Shown piece after piece: positions 45,231 to 57,466 of a stretch of 64,000 nt of DNA (position 1 is the stretch's first letter; each line of letters starts with the position of its first letter). The notes beneath the pieces are model-generated. The model was not told where the DNA came from and ran no database searches. It saw only the letters and a list, made by a program, of their open reading frames with translations. Source of the stretch: Stromatinia cepivora (taxonomy: Eukaryota; Ascomycota; Leotiomycetes; Helotiales; Sclerotiniaceae); contig RCTD01000045.1 of the NCBI GenBank assembly GCA_014898415.1, positions 43,662 to 107,661 on the forward strand, given 5' to 3'. A program made the position numbers and the translations under genes.

Positions 45231-46541
45231 TTGGTAATATATGAAATATACCTACGTTCATATTGATGTAGTGAGACTGACCGAGAATCGGGAGGCAACA
45301 GGGTAGCACAGTTGCCAATGTGACATATCACAGCATATATTTCGTCTCATCTCAAAGCAAACCGTCTTCGAGAGTCGAGACGACCTTTCCATCATTCTCT
45401 TCCATCCTATCTATTATCCCCCTTCCCCGTATCCATTCCCCCAACCTTCCTGGGCGTTCTAAGTTCTAACACTCATTACCTTCTAGAGATATTTCGGTAT
45501 TCTTCCATCCATTCTCACAAGTTTCATATATTCCATACAGGCATTCCGAACAATCGGGTCACACTAAGTAATATGCTAGCAGTTTTAGCGCTGCATGTGC
45601 TTTACAGCTTTCAAGGTTATTGCATCCATCTCCTTGCATTCAATCCTCCAAAGCTTCAACTTTTTTCACCAATCATCAATATCTCCCACGATGAATTTTT
45701 ATGATAATTCGCCCGTTCAACTTCGAGGAATGAATATTCCTACAAGTGTAGAATAGATACAAATCAATTGATTTTATAAAACTTCATCTCTCGCAGCAGA
45801 GCTTATGCAAAAAGATTTTAAAGCTTAGCAGCGCTGCTTTTCATTTTTATCAGGCCAACTTTTTTGAGGTGGTATCTTAAACCTTGTCGTACTTGTCTTA
45901 ACAATGACTGGTCCGGGGGAAACAAGGATATAAATAACGTCTCTATCGATATCTCATGTTTTGGGAATAGATAGAATGCTGCTTTATTCGAACTTCAGTG
46001 TTACAAGCCTGCAGATATCCAATCTTAGGGCTTACATATAGTGATTGAAGCCCAAATTAATAACCTATATGACTCGGTTTGCTTCAATGGGAGTCATTAG
46101 ACAGCGAGATGATGTTCATTGGGTACCTAAAAGAAAGCCCCGTTAATCCTTGCTTCCCCTTCCATCCCACACTGAAAAATAAAAATTTGCTTGGACCTCT
46201 CATGCAGCTTCCCTGACTATATTGGGGTGAAAAGGCAGAAATTAAGGCCATAAGATTGAGAGTCACCTGCTTTGGTGAAGTGTTCGTACTCTTTTCTCCC
46301 GTAAATCGCGTCTCCCCCAGCCCCAAGCGCGTCAGCTCGTTTTGCCTGAGAATACATATATATAGTGACCACCCACTTCTCTCCAGAACATTCTTTCTTT
46401 CAATTAATGAGGCTCGATCAATTCATCAAGTCGAATAATTCATCGATAGATGTTTACTAACGTTCATTTTGTGTTTGTGTAAAAGAATTCAACGTCGTGA
46501 TTTTCTATCGAATTCCCCAGACTTCATTTCAGCGACCGAGA
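45231..46541. other. Intergenic, no confident gene
   Basis: 1.3 kb of AT-rich sequence with no recognisable gene, RNA or repeat. Its right end is the BTB gene promoter and leader. Confidence 0.6.
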
Positions 46542-47542
46542 ATGTTTACGAGAAGCCTTAATAAATCACAAACAACAGAGAGTTTTTCAAGAAGTCGTCG
46601 TCATAAAGGAAAATCTTCATTCAGAGAGCATGCAGTATCAAAACATCGTCATGAGAGAACTACTCGTAAACCTCCGACCGAAGAAATTTCTTCCCCGAAG
46701 TATGTCATACGCAGCACCTTTATCATCATGATAACTAACCCATATCTAGCACATTAACCTCCTCCATAATAACCATAGTCGTTGGTCGCGAGCAACGGCT
46801 ATTTGCAGGGCACGAAGATGTACTCTGTCTATCCCCCTTCTTTCAATCCGTCTGTCGAAATCAATATATGGAAACAACCAACAAACGCATCTCACTTCCA
46901 GATGAAGAACCCGAAATTTTCTCCTCCGTTCTCGAATACTTATACAAAGGAGATTATTACCCACGACTCATGCATAACCAGCGAAAAAATACTTGGGAGT
47001 TGGAAAGTGGTGATGGAGAAGGAAGGGAATCGATTATTCATTATCATTCCATCGACGGAGAATTGTTGAAAGATACAATTATATATTGTGCAGCAGAAAA
47101 ATATGGTTTGGAGGAACTTAAACGTGTGGCGTTGAGGAAACAGGGTCTTCGTATGTACTTTCTCATAGGTTTATTCATTTATCCCCTATCATAGCATTGC
47201 TAACTGGGATGCAAAAAGAATCCGGTATTCAATGCAGCACTATTCTCTCATCAGCTCGCTACGCATATGCAAATACACCTGATACAGACTCGAAATTGAG
47301 AGCTCATTACCTGGCTCTCATCATTAAAAATCGAAGCACGTTCAAACGAAGTGGGACGATGCAATTAGAGATGTTGCAGGGAGGGTCACAATTATTTTTT
47401 GATTTGTTTGTGGCGCTGGCTAATCATATTGATGATGTTGTTGCGTAAGTCTTCCTTATGTTCTTGAGTTGTAGGGTATTGTGTGGAGGAGTGTGCTAAC
47501 TATGTGGATAGGGCTTCTCCAAGAAGTATCAGGACTCATTGA
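46542..47542 (+). CDS. BTB/POZ domain protein
   Basis: Four exons, 46542-46699, 46750-47150, 47219-47444 and 47512-47542, give 271 aa. A basic Ser/Arg/His-rich N-terminus (about 50 residues) precedes a single BTB fold. Its parts are TIVVGREQRLFAGHEDVLC, SPFFQSVCR, RISLPDEEPEIFSSVLEYL and YKGDYYP. The later part, VYCAAEKYGLEELKRVAL-like (here IIYCAAEKYGLEELKRVAL), forms the usual closing helices. Such proteins are abundant in filamentous fungi; some act as Cullin-3 adaptors, but no second domain (Kelch, MATH) is present here, so partner and role are unknown. The last exon adds only ten residues. Confidence 0.85.
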
Positions 47543-48292
47543 ATGATGGACGAGAGGACGAAGCAATTTTCATCTTAACTCAACTCAATACTTCAGGATC
47601 CTTTTCTTTGCGAGCTTCACTTCATGACAAGACATTTCTCCTTGATTATATCTTCTTCTATCAACTTTACTTCACTTCCTGAATTCACTTCTCCGCATTC
47701 TCTCACCAACTTCCACACAAGCGTTCGCATTTTTCTGAGTTTACATTTTCCATCGACCCTCGCAGGCTTCGACTTCAACCTCGGACAACTCAACTCACTC
47801 GACTTAAACCATTACCACACACCATTTACCTCTTCCAGTCACGACAAACATTAACTCCTCTTCTTTTGATACCACCTGGCGTTAAATCTGCTTTTCTTCT
47901 TCATTTTCTTCACCTTCTTCACATTTTATCTTCGCTTTAGGATTTGATCCTAATATTTTCTTTTCTTCTCTTCTTCTTTCGGGATTTAAATTTACTTTCT
48001 ATTTGGGACTTGGCCTATCAACGCGCCGAGATGGCGATAGCAACATTGCTATATGAAGGGATGGATGGGAACGGATGGGAAAAGAGGAGAACTTTACCTT
48101 CAGCTTCACATGCACAATTATTATTCTTGTGCTGAATGTTTTTATGATTTCTGTTTTCCTTGGGTTATTTATTGATTTTTTGGGCCAGAGATTGGGGAAG
48201 GTTTTGTGTTGTTATTTTTGGGGAGGATAGGATAGGACAAGGAGAGGAGAAGAGGATGGGATATCAGATTGAATGAACGGATGGATTGATGA

Positions 48293-48325
48293 ATCGATGG
48301 GATGGGATGGGATGGGATGGGATGT
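48293..48325. repeat. GGGAT pentanucleotide microsatellite
   Basis: Five successive GATGG/GGGAT-type 5-bp units in the gene-free region. Confidence 0.9.
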
Positions 48326-49012
48326 ATTATCTATTCTTACTCTCATTTTTATCGTTCTTGTTATTTCATCATACTATCTCCTATTGTTATGTCATCTTTC
48401 TCACTTTCTCCCACTTTCCGTCTTGCTTAACGGATGGAAGGGTACAGATAGCTCTTAGTTTCCCAGCTTCCTCCCACCATAACATGATCTGAAGGAAGGA
48501 CTTCAGGAAGGAAAGGGAGAAAAGAAAATAATGCACGAATGAAGAAAGGAAGGAAAGAAAGAAGAAAAGCAAACCAAAAATGGCAGTCGAGTTTGCAGGA
48601 CTAAGGAACTAAGAAACTAGCTAGCTGGAGAACATTATGGGGATGGATTGGATTGGATTGATTTATTAAGGATTTGTTTTGTAGTTTGTTGGTTGGCTGC
48701 TATTTGGGACTTACTTGCTTGCAAAATGGTAAATTGGTAAATATCATAGACTTATCTTATGGATTTATGGCTTAAGGATTGAGGTTTAAGGATTAAGAAC
48801 TCTTTACTCTTTTGATTATTGATGATATGGATATCGATGCTGAATAATGGGTATGGATGGATATGGATATGGTTTTCTACAGTGTCAGTAATATTCATAT
48901 TCATAATCATATTGAAAGCACTACGTAGCAATAGCTATGATTACACAATATAATCCATCATTCATCATTTCATATTTTTATCCTTTATATCGTTTTTGAT
49001 AAATATGATTTT

Positions 49013-49033
49013 CATGCATGCATGCATGCATGA
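49013..49033. repeat. CATG tetranucleotide run (self-complementary)
   Basis: About five CATG units. The sequence is its own complement, so it could form a cruciform. Confidence 0.9.
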
Positions 49034-49676
49034 AAGAATAAATAAATAATTACCAGCTAATCTAACTACCAACCATCCAATATTAGGTTAGAATTTCGAT
49101 GAATCATCACATTGCTCTTCCTAACTAGGTAGCTCGATATCTAATTTACATGAAAGGAAGGATTTAATATCTACTATCGACTATCTAGGAATGCAATAAC
49201 AGAAACGAAGAATATGGAGGAATTGATACTAGAGCTGCAGGTAGGAAATTCTGATATTCTCTATTTATCTACCTAGAAATATATGGAAATATGGGAATAT
49301 TGGTGAGAAGGATCAGAAGATAGGGGATGAGATGAGCTTATAATTTTATTATAGTTTTGTCACTTTTGTATAAGGTATGTACACGTAGGAGTAGGTTTGA
49401 TTTGGAAATATAGTTCATAGTCTATGTTTTATATCTCATACATGCCTGTATAATTAAGAGCTAGAATAATGAAGGATTGAGAGGTTTGATGTTGATGATA
49501 TCGATAGATTGATAGATAGCTGAATGTATGAATATAGTGTATTATGAATAGAAGCGGAGGGATGAGTTGTGCGTTATGACTCAGATCTTAAATACAAATA
49601 CAAACGGGAAGATGCAAGATGTGAGATGTGAGATGTATGATCCGAAAGTATGAGTCAAAAGGAGTAAAGTATCGTT

Positions 49677-49694
49677 TATACATACATACATACA

Positions 49695-49724
<30 letters not shown>
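49677..49724. repeat. ACAT tetranucleotide microsatellite
   Basis: About eleven uninterrupted CATA/ACAT units, the longest microsatellite in the window. Confidence 0.95.
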
Positions 49725-49725
<1 letters not shown>

Positions 49726-50446
49726 CTATAAATAACTACAATAATTCATAAATATAAACACAAATACAAAAAAGACACACCGCAGCAAAACGCTACAGTG
49801 TCATGGGTGGTGTGTGATGTGTGATGTGATGTGTTGAATATTGTGAAGAGATAATATCGACCTAGCTACCTACTACAGGTACTTACTAAGTACTAGGTAT
49901 TAGAGTACTAAAAAAGTAAGGCGAGCGAATTTATTGATTTTCGATACCTAGGGATGGATATACCAGAGCCGCAGAAGTAGTCAGGTACGTAGAGTCTAGA
50001 GGAAAGAAAATATCATGATATAAATAAGATTCCAACCGTGAATACGAAGCGATGCATCTAATAAGACAGACAAGAAACTTGGAGGCATGCCGAAGTAATC
50101 AGAGAAGAAACGACATGCGTTCACTTGGTTCGCAGAGATTTAGCTGGAACTCTAGTACCACGGTAACTATGATATCTTGGTGTACTTTAGTACATATGGA
50201 GTACAAATCAATCATCTGAATGCTGACTCAAGCAAATATATATCGGTGAATGAGAATGGACCGAATGTAACTAAGCACATGTGAGATGAATGTTGCCTAG
50301 GAGGCAAATGTCCTCGGTACCAATCTTTGATATGTATTTATTGTGAATATCGCCGAACTGAAGATGACACCCACGAAATACTACCTTGTTGGAAATAATA
50401 TTATCAATTCAATATCATTGTACTACCTCTTCTTTAATAAACACCA

Positions 50447-52167
50447 TTAAACGCCCGTCCCAGGAAACGCGCCACCCTTGCTCAATACCACGATTCCTCG
50501 TTCTCGTGCTATGTAACCTTTCATCAAGCTCTAAATAGTAACTGTTAGCAAGTTTTGACTCACCCCAATGACAGAATTCTGTAGCAAATGAGAAATTAGA
50601 CATGTAACTTACCTTATAAATCATATTCGCAAGTAAACATTCCACTTCATCATTTTCCATTGTCTCTTTACTCCCAATACTAATCGCAGCAGCAAATTCA
50701 GCAACTGGAATTCTAGTTTTTCTTACTGGTGCAGCGGTTGGTTCCTTGGCTTCTTCATAACCACCTGCGATGAAGACTTTACGTAGGAGATTGCGTAAAG
50801 CGATGTCGCGGCCACGTTCTAGAGTTAGGTAGATGCGGCATTTGACGAATTCATTTTCACCGGCTAAGAGTGCGGCATCGAAACCGGCGAGATCGCCTTT
50901 TTTGATGCAACGTGAGAGAGGAGCGAAGAGTTTTTGGAGTTTGGGGTATGGCTGGAGGAGGGCTGGTGTGGGAAGAGTGTGAGTTGTTAGGAGATGACAG
51001 GGAATCAGATACGTGAGTATGAGTCTGGTTGTTATGGTTAGTGGTTACTTTGATGCTGGTATATGGAGATTGAACATACTCTTTGTTTTTAACGGCACTC
51101 TTGTGACATAGTTTCCATGCTTCGGTGAGATATTTCTCTGCCTAGAACAAATTAGTGAAACCGTACGATGAGACATTGTGTTGGATGAACTCACTTCTTC
51201 GTAATGTTCTTCAAGAAAGTATATGACTCCACAATAATATTTGAACGTCACTTGATGAGACATTGGGAAAGATTCAAGGCTGGGCATATCACCTCTATAT
51301 GCCTGAATCGCATTGAGAATGTTTCTCGACAATCCGATAGAGTTTAGCTTGAAGTAAGTCTTGAACAATAAATTGATTATATTGTAAGTGGCCCATTTTC
51401 TAGACTCTTCAAGGGATGCTCGGTCACTGAGACATAAAGTGAATATGCGGTTGAGCTGTCGGGCTGCATCTTCGAGTTTCTCATTTTTCTCCGACTCGGG
51501 ATTTAAGTCATCCTGGTAATTCATAGCAGCATTCATCACTGTGCCACTTGCCTCATCAGCCTTAATAGCAAAAATTCGCAAAAATTTGCCAGCTACGTAT
51601 AAGCAAGGGACTGTCCAAGCTTCGAATCCGCAGGCACTGTAACCACGATGAAGGGCATTTGTTACTTCTTTCCATGATTCATATACCTTCGTCCATGCAT
51701 CCTAAACTTTTGTTAGCTGATTCTTTTGGCTTTGAAGATGAGAAGTCTGGGAAACGCGGAAAGAGTATTCGCATGTAATCCAATCACGTGTTTCCACCAG
51801 CACTTTTGATCCAGCAATATCGACACAACATTGTGCTCTGCTATATTGGATATATCAAAAGCCATACCTTTGAGTTATCTTCAGGAGCAGCCTCCGCATT
51901 GGACATCAATCCAACGAACTTCCAAAACACGCAGTAGACGTCCACCCAGGCCCTAGCCTCTTCCACTGGACAATTCAATGGAGATCGATCATCATAAAGG
52001 AGTCGGTAGTCAATATCCTTCTTGATATGTTCGTAATTTGTACTTCGGTAGAAATCTCGAAGTTTGTTAGGATCTGAGGCAGGGGCGGCAGGGTGAAGGG
52101 TCATGGATAGATTGTAGCCATTTCCTTCGTTGTATGCGGCCTTGAACTCTTGCAGAAATGCATCCAT
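50447..52167 (-). CDS. CSN12: CSN12-like PCI-domain protein
   Basis: PCI-domain protein of the Csn12/Thp1/PCID2 family, linked to the COP9 signalosome in yeast and to mRNA export/splicing-related complexes. Five exons, 52167-51868, 51701-51195, 51141-51080, 51024-50613 and 50530-50447, give 454 aa. Landmarks are [40 protein letters not shown], and [13 protein letters not shown] (joined across the 51079-51025 intron). The winged-helix end is [11 protein letters not shown] spliced to [20 protein letters not shown], with AFPGTGV last. Start: the ATG giving MDAFLQEF; the codon two positions before it is not ATG. All exon phases sum correctly. It diverges from RPL20. Confidence 0.9.
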
Positions 52168-52717
52168 CCTCAATCTCTTAAGAGGTTTTGCACCTCTTGT
52201 AGGAAGCTATGTTGTGAGAGCAAACAGTAAGCCGGTTTGATGCTTTACAGTTTGACAGTTGCGGGGAGGACAAGAACCGAAAATCTTCAAAACGCCGACT
52301 AGGGTATCATGAATCTAAGTAAAAGAAAACGTAGAACAAGAAATGAATTGTTATGCTATCACAATTACCATATCATTGAGGCGCTGAAGTACTGTCATGT
52401 AAAATAACTTTCAATGAACTTCATTCATCATTCATATAATTATCATCAAAAATATGATAATGGCACACCGTTGTTCCATAATTCCCGTGCTCAGTGATGC
52501 GCGAGGCCAAATATGGCAAGGTCATAATCTCTAGGGCTGCCAGAAATTGAAACCCTTAGCTTTGATTTTCAACCGAGAATTTCAATTTGAGAGAAGCGCG
52601 AAGCCATCAATCTCAAAATTTGCAGCGACAATCACGACAACAACCACGGCCACACAATTTCACAGTACGTTATACCCTATTGCGAAGAAATAAACGAGCT
52701 CAGCTAATTCCCTCCAG
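52168..52717. promoter_or_regulatory. Divergent promoter region CSN12 / RPL20
   Basis: 550 bp between the two start codons. It must contain the ribosomal-protein promoter. I could not assign a known ribosomal-protein element with confidence. Confidence 0.5.
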
Positions 52718-53836
52718 ATGGGTAAGATATAGATTTTTTTCTTCAATCCGATGGACTGGACCCCAGAAACAATCGATAAGACAATTGCGCATCCCTCGAC
52801 TCTTTTTCTTTGCGAACCTCTCGAAAATGTAATGATTGGCACAAAGCAGAAATCTGCATTCGATTTGAGCATTTGGAGCGACGAGAATTGAGTAAACTGG
52901 ATGGTTGGTTAGTTGCAGATGTGGGCCGGGAATATTTACGAATGGCACGAAGAGAAATCCAAGAATAAGGCACCACTATCCGCTTCATGAAATCCCATGC
53001 AGATTGTTCTCTACATGATACGGAAAATTCGCATTTTCAAACTGTTTCAATTCGACTCGATATACAACCAAGTCAACAATTACACACTTGATAATTATGA
53101 TGCCAGTCATGGATTGCACATTTGGACCTACCTTTTGATACAGCATGGATTCGGGGTTGAGATTTGGAAGTTCTGGAAGCTAACTTGCTTTCCTTTAGGT
53201 CGCCTTAGAGAATACCAGGTCATTGGCCGCCATTTGCCATCCGAGGCAAACCCAGCCCCAAAGTTGTACCGCATGAGAATTTTTGCACCAAACACCGTTG
53301 TTGCAAAGTCTCGTTTCTGGTACTTCTTGATGAAGTTGAGAAAGGTCAAGAAGGCAAACGGAGAAATCGTCAGCTTGAACGAGGTATGCGATTGCACAAT
53401 AACATATTCAAATGTTTCGAGATCCTAATTTTTACCTCTGCAGATCTCTGAGAAGCGCCCAATGAAGGTCAAGAACTTCGGTATCTGGATCAGATATGAT
53501 TCTCGTTCCGGAACTCACAACATGTACAAGGAGTACCGTGAGATGTCAAGAACTGATGCTGTTGAGGCTTTGTACCAAGATATGGCTGCTAGACATCGTT
53601 CCCGTTTCAGGTCGATCCACGTAAGTTTACATTTTGCTCTGCCGAGATAAATCATCATTTACTGATTTCGTAAATAGATCCTCAAGGTTGTTGAGATCGA
53701 GAAGACCGAAGACGTCAAGCGCCCATACATCAAGCAACTCCTCGAAAAGGACCTCAAATTCCCACTTCCTCACCGTGTTTCCAAATCTATGACCGCCAAC
53801 CTCTTCGCCTCAAAGAGACCATCAACTTTCTACTAA
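52718..53836 (+). CDS. RPL20: 60S ribosomal protein eL20 (RPL20 / L18a)
   Basis: Component of the large ribosomal subunit. The coding part of exon 1 is four bases (ATGG, 52718-52721). A 477-bp intron (52722-53198) precedes exon 2 (53199-53383), followed by 53444-53620 and 53678-53836; total 174 aa, the family length. The splice gives [15 protein letters not shown]. Diagnostic stretches include [57 protein letters not shown] and the C-terminus ASKRPSTFY. The first intron, placed right behind the start codon, is about nine times longer than the typical intron here, as is common in fungal ribosomal-protein genes. Confidence 0.96.
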
Positions 53837-54377
53837 GTGTTTCGTGGCATAAGTCTGGGTTGGGGTTTCAAATATTGGTGTTTTTACATGCATCTCGGAG
53901 AGGTGTTTTAGCTTAAGCTCAATGAATGGGATCAAGAGTAGCAAACAACAATATTGACATGATAAATGGTTTTTTGTGCACTTTTCCATTCATGAATTCA
54001 TGTATTTGTGAAGTTTGCTTTTGCTATGGAGGTGTTTCGATACTTCAATACGCCAACCATTACTGGAGTTCCTTGGAATATGTTATCTGCATTACGAGAA
54101 TGCACTTATCAAAAACCATCACATCTTGAACCGAACCTTCTCACGAGTATTGCGAATTCCCCTCCCCTTGAAAGATCTGCCCAGCGATTCCTGAGCTCTT
54201 TTACAATACAAGGAATCTAGATATAACTATTGCCTTAATTGACTCTTATTTCCTCTCTTCCTCCCCCCTCCCTGTGCTCACAATAACATAAGTCGATAAA
54301 TCCATTCTTCATTCTTCACCCAGAATGATAATCCAACACCATTCATTCAGTGTATTATGGTATCTCTCTTTTTGCTT

Positions 54378-54410
<33 letters not shown>

Positions 54411-54731
54411 TAACAGACCTCAACTTTAACTTTGACTTTGACTTTAACTTTGACTTTAAATATAGATATATAAATATAGATATACGTATACATTAATTAT
54501 TTCAAATAAATCATTTATAGTATAGCATAGTAGACATAATTATCTATAAAAAATTTAAATTTCTATATGTATATCTTGCTTTGATGTATATCCATCCATC
54601 CATCTCTTATTCATTCATATTTCATATTTCATATTTCTTACTCTTACATAGGTAGCCATCATTAAGAAACAAAAATAGAGATCTCAGACTCAACAACCTA
54701 CCGCACCACATTTCATCAAATCCTTGTTCAT
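53837..54731. other. Convergent intergenic region with simple repeats
   Basis: 895 bp between the RPL20 and ABC-transporter stop codons. It contains a CT dinucleotide run (54376-54410) followed by a hexanucleotide array, listed separately. No gene is seen. Confidence 0.7.
54376..54458. repeat. CT run plus ACTTTG/ACTTTA hexanucleotide array
   Basis: About 15 CT dinucleotides, interrupted once, followed from 54420 by six 6-bp units alternating between ACTTTG and ACTTTA. Confidence 0.9.
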
Positions 54732-57466
54732 TTATTGATCATCTACTACTCCCAACCCCCCATCTTTAATCTCAACTTCCAAAGTTCCATCTTCATCCCC
54801 TTCTCCTTCCTCGTTCTTATCTCCATATTCATCTCCATCTCCATGACCAACCTTCACCTCACTATACTCCGGTCCCTCCAACCTCTCACCCCCCTCCACC
54901 CAAACCTCCTCCAATTCCCTCTCAATCCTCCCCATCCTCTCCTCCCACACCCTTTCCATCTCCATCCTCTCCCTCAACTCCTGCAATTCCCTCTCTACCC
55001 CCATTTTTTCCCTCTCCGTCCCAATCCTCTCATATTCCCACCCCGTACCCTCATCTCCTAGCCCTAGCGTTAGATTAAAAGTATGATATCTCTTCAAACT
55101 CGCTCTTGTTGATATCGTAATCAATGTGATTCCTTTTCCTTTACAAGTTTCATATAGAAGACCTTCAACGTCGCTTGATACAGCACTAGTGCCTTCATCT
55201 ATAAATGCATATCTGGGTTCATGGTATAGTAATCTTGCAATAGCCATACGTTGTTTTTCACCTCCACTTAATACATCCTTCCATTCTTTTCTCGTGTCCC
55301 ATCCACCTTCTCGATCGGGGAGGTAGCCCAGACGCGCTTCTTCGAGAATACGTTTTAGTTCGATGTCGCGACGGCCTTTGGAGCGCATTTCGAGTTCACC
55401 GTCAGGATAAATGACTTGATCACGTAGAGTGCCGACGCTAAGGTATGGACGTTGGGGAAGGAACATAATTCCATCCGTGCCGGTTGTGCGAGGCCGAGAC
55501 ACGAGGCCTCGGTAGACGGGCCAAAGTCCAGCGATGACACGGGAGATAGCGCTTTTACCTACGCCGTTTGAACCAGAAATCTAGGTTGTTAGTTTTGCTA
55601 AATTTGAGAAGAAGGGAAGGGGGAAGTTCTTACAAGTAGATGTTCTCCGGAGTGAACGACCATGGAGAGGGAATCTATGAGTTCTTCTCCACCATGAGGG
55701 TATACTGAAGGTGCTACCACTGGTACATTTTCCAGTCGGACACCATCAAAACCTTTCTGTATTGTTCCTTGTACGTCAGAGAGAGAGTAAAGTTTGGCTT
55801 GGGAAGTTCGTGGAGGGAAGTATGCGTTCGCATGAACTCGGTGGAGAGTTGATATCAGCGTATAGACTCGACTAGTATATCCCGCTAATTCCGAAAGATC
55901 CTTGATTGAATACATCATACGACCACCAGCATCGGCTAATGATAACATTAGTCTTTTGTTTGTGATGAACTCCTTCATCCGACCTCTTTCTCGACCACCA
56001 ACTACAGAAACGTCGGCCAATTCCTGAACTCCGCCAAGACCACCCCACGCGGGAAGAAATACTGGTAATGAACTCAGCAGGTAGCCATATGCGCTCCAAC
56101 TATACTTGAGAACAAAATCTTCAAGTATGTTGTAGCGGATCTTGAGGGTATATATCCCCTCCATCCACTTTTTGAGATTTTTAAACTCTTTATCTAAGAA
56201 GTTCTTCTCCATATCGGCCCCTCCGTAGAATGCCACTTCTTCCGCATTTGCAATAAGGCGAGCATGAAGTCCTCGGAAATCTCCTTCTTTACGTCCTTCA
56301 ACGGCCTTCAACTTTCCAAATGGTGGTGAAAGTCGTCGAAGTATCGAAGCCGTCAAAAAGTAATTTGTCATTAAACCGGTCAAAGCCAAAGGTCCCAAGG
56401 ATCGGTATAATTGATAGTTGAAAACACATAGATCAACGAAAGGTTTGCCTAACGATGAATATAGACTTGCTGCTGATTCACAGAAGAGGGTCAGGTCTTG
56501 TGTAATAAATTGATCTGCACCTTGCCCAACGCCACCATCAAGATTTGAAAGTTTATAGTAGTTGAGGTTATCGTTAAGATACAAATCGTGAATATATCTA
56601 GTTAAGCGTGTACGGAATGCGATTGAGACTTTGGATTGGAGGAATTTAATCATAGCATTCGTATAAGAAGCCAAGCCTCCAATGCCACACCACTTTTAAA
56701 CAGTCAGCCATTTGAAGATTGAAAGGTATTGTAATTTAAGTTGAATAGCAACAAGGTGACGAGTTGATGGAGAGAAAAATTATAAAATAGGAACATCTTC
56801 CATATATTTATAAACGGAACTCTGACAACCTTACCTTTATGATGCCCCAAGTGAAGGCTTTTCCATTACCTGCAACCAAATCTCGAACGATCACACCATC
56901 CAATCGTGCTACAACCAATGACAAGTATGTTCGAAGCAACAAAAAGACGCCATGGCTTACAAGTAAGCCAGTCTCTTTACTTGACCATCTCGGTATCATT
57001 ATACTCAAAAGACTCAGGAATTGATGCAAAAAGGCCAAATTCAATCCCGGCTTCGTTTGCGGAGGTGGAATCTGCGGAGTTTGACCATCCGTAAGTCCAG
57101 AAGCTCGAGGTGGATTCAGGAAAAGCCTTCTATGAGCATCGAAAGTCAAAGGTTTCGTAGGATTTATGGTGACTTTGGAAGTTGTATCTTTATATGGTAC
57201 GAACACCACCCTCGATCCATCTTTATTCTTGAGCCCGGAATTCCGGCGATGTAATCTCTTCCCTTGCTCTTTTTCTGCTGCTCGTTTCTGCCACCATCGA
57301 TGACCAAAAGTACCTCCGCATATGATAGATAGGGTAAGGAATAATGTTGCCAGAAGCTTTTTTGTTATTTTGAGGCTCCCTGGATTCGACTACGAATAAG
57401 ATTCGCATATCTTTGATAAAGCGCGCCGATGGGATCGGAATACCGTAATGTGGATTGTGAAGCCAT
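54732..57466 (-). CDS. PXA2: Peroxisomal long-chain fatty acid ABC half-transporter (ABCD/Pxa2 type), one frameshift as sequenced
   Basis: Subfamily D half-transporter that imports acyl-CoA into peroxisomes. Exon 1 is 57466-56835, exon 2 is 56692-55634 and exon 3 is 55580-54732; about 846 aa if the frameshift is an error. N-terminal membrane domain: LHRRNSGLKNKDGS-type linker, VVFVPYKDT, then transmembrane text and NAEEVAFYGG, the EAA-like motif of ALD proteins. Nucleotide-binding domain: Walker A GSNGVGKS (just after a splice), QRPYLSVGTLRDQVIYP, signature LSGGEKQR, Walker B YAFIDEGTSAVS. The C-terminus is a long Glu-rich coiled-coil-like tail. Exon 1 needs one extra A within an A4 run (plus-strand T4, 57368-57371) to connect the start segment with TKKLLATLFLTLS. 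Exon 1 is otherwise one base short of phase. Confidence 0.88.

Larger units (their letters stand above)
47543..50446. other. 2.9-kb gene-free, microsatellite-rich region
   Basis: No frame shows family features or convincing splicing. The left third (47580-48010) is strongly pyrimidine-rich on the plus strand, like a fungal promoter or long 5' leader. The remainder is AT-rich with several simple repeats, listed separately. It may hold a long non-coding transcript or very long UTRs; the sequence alone cannot decide. Confidence 0.6.

Noticed and set aside
47624..47854. Ser/Phe/Leu-rich frame
   Set aside because: Reflects the pyrimidine-rich composition of the region, not coding.
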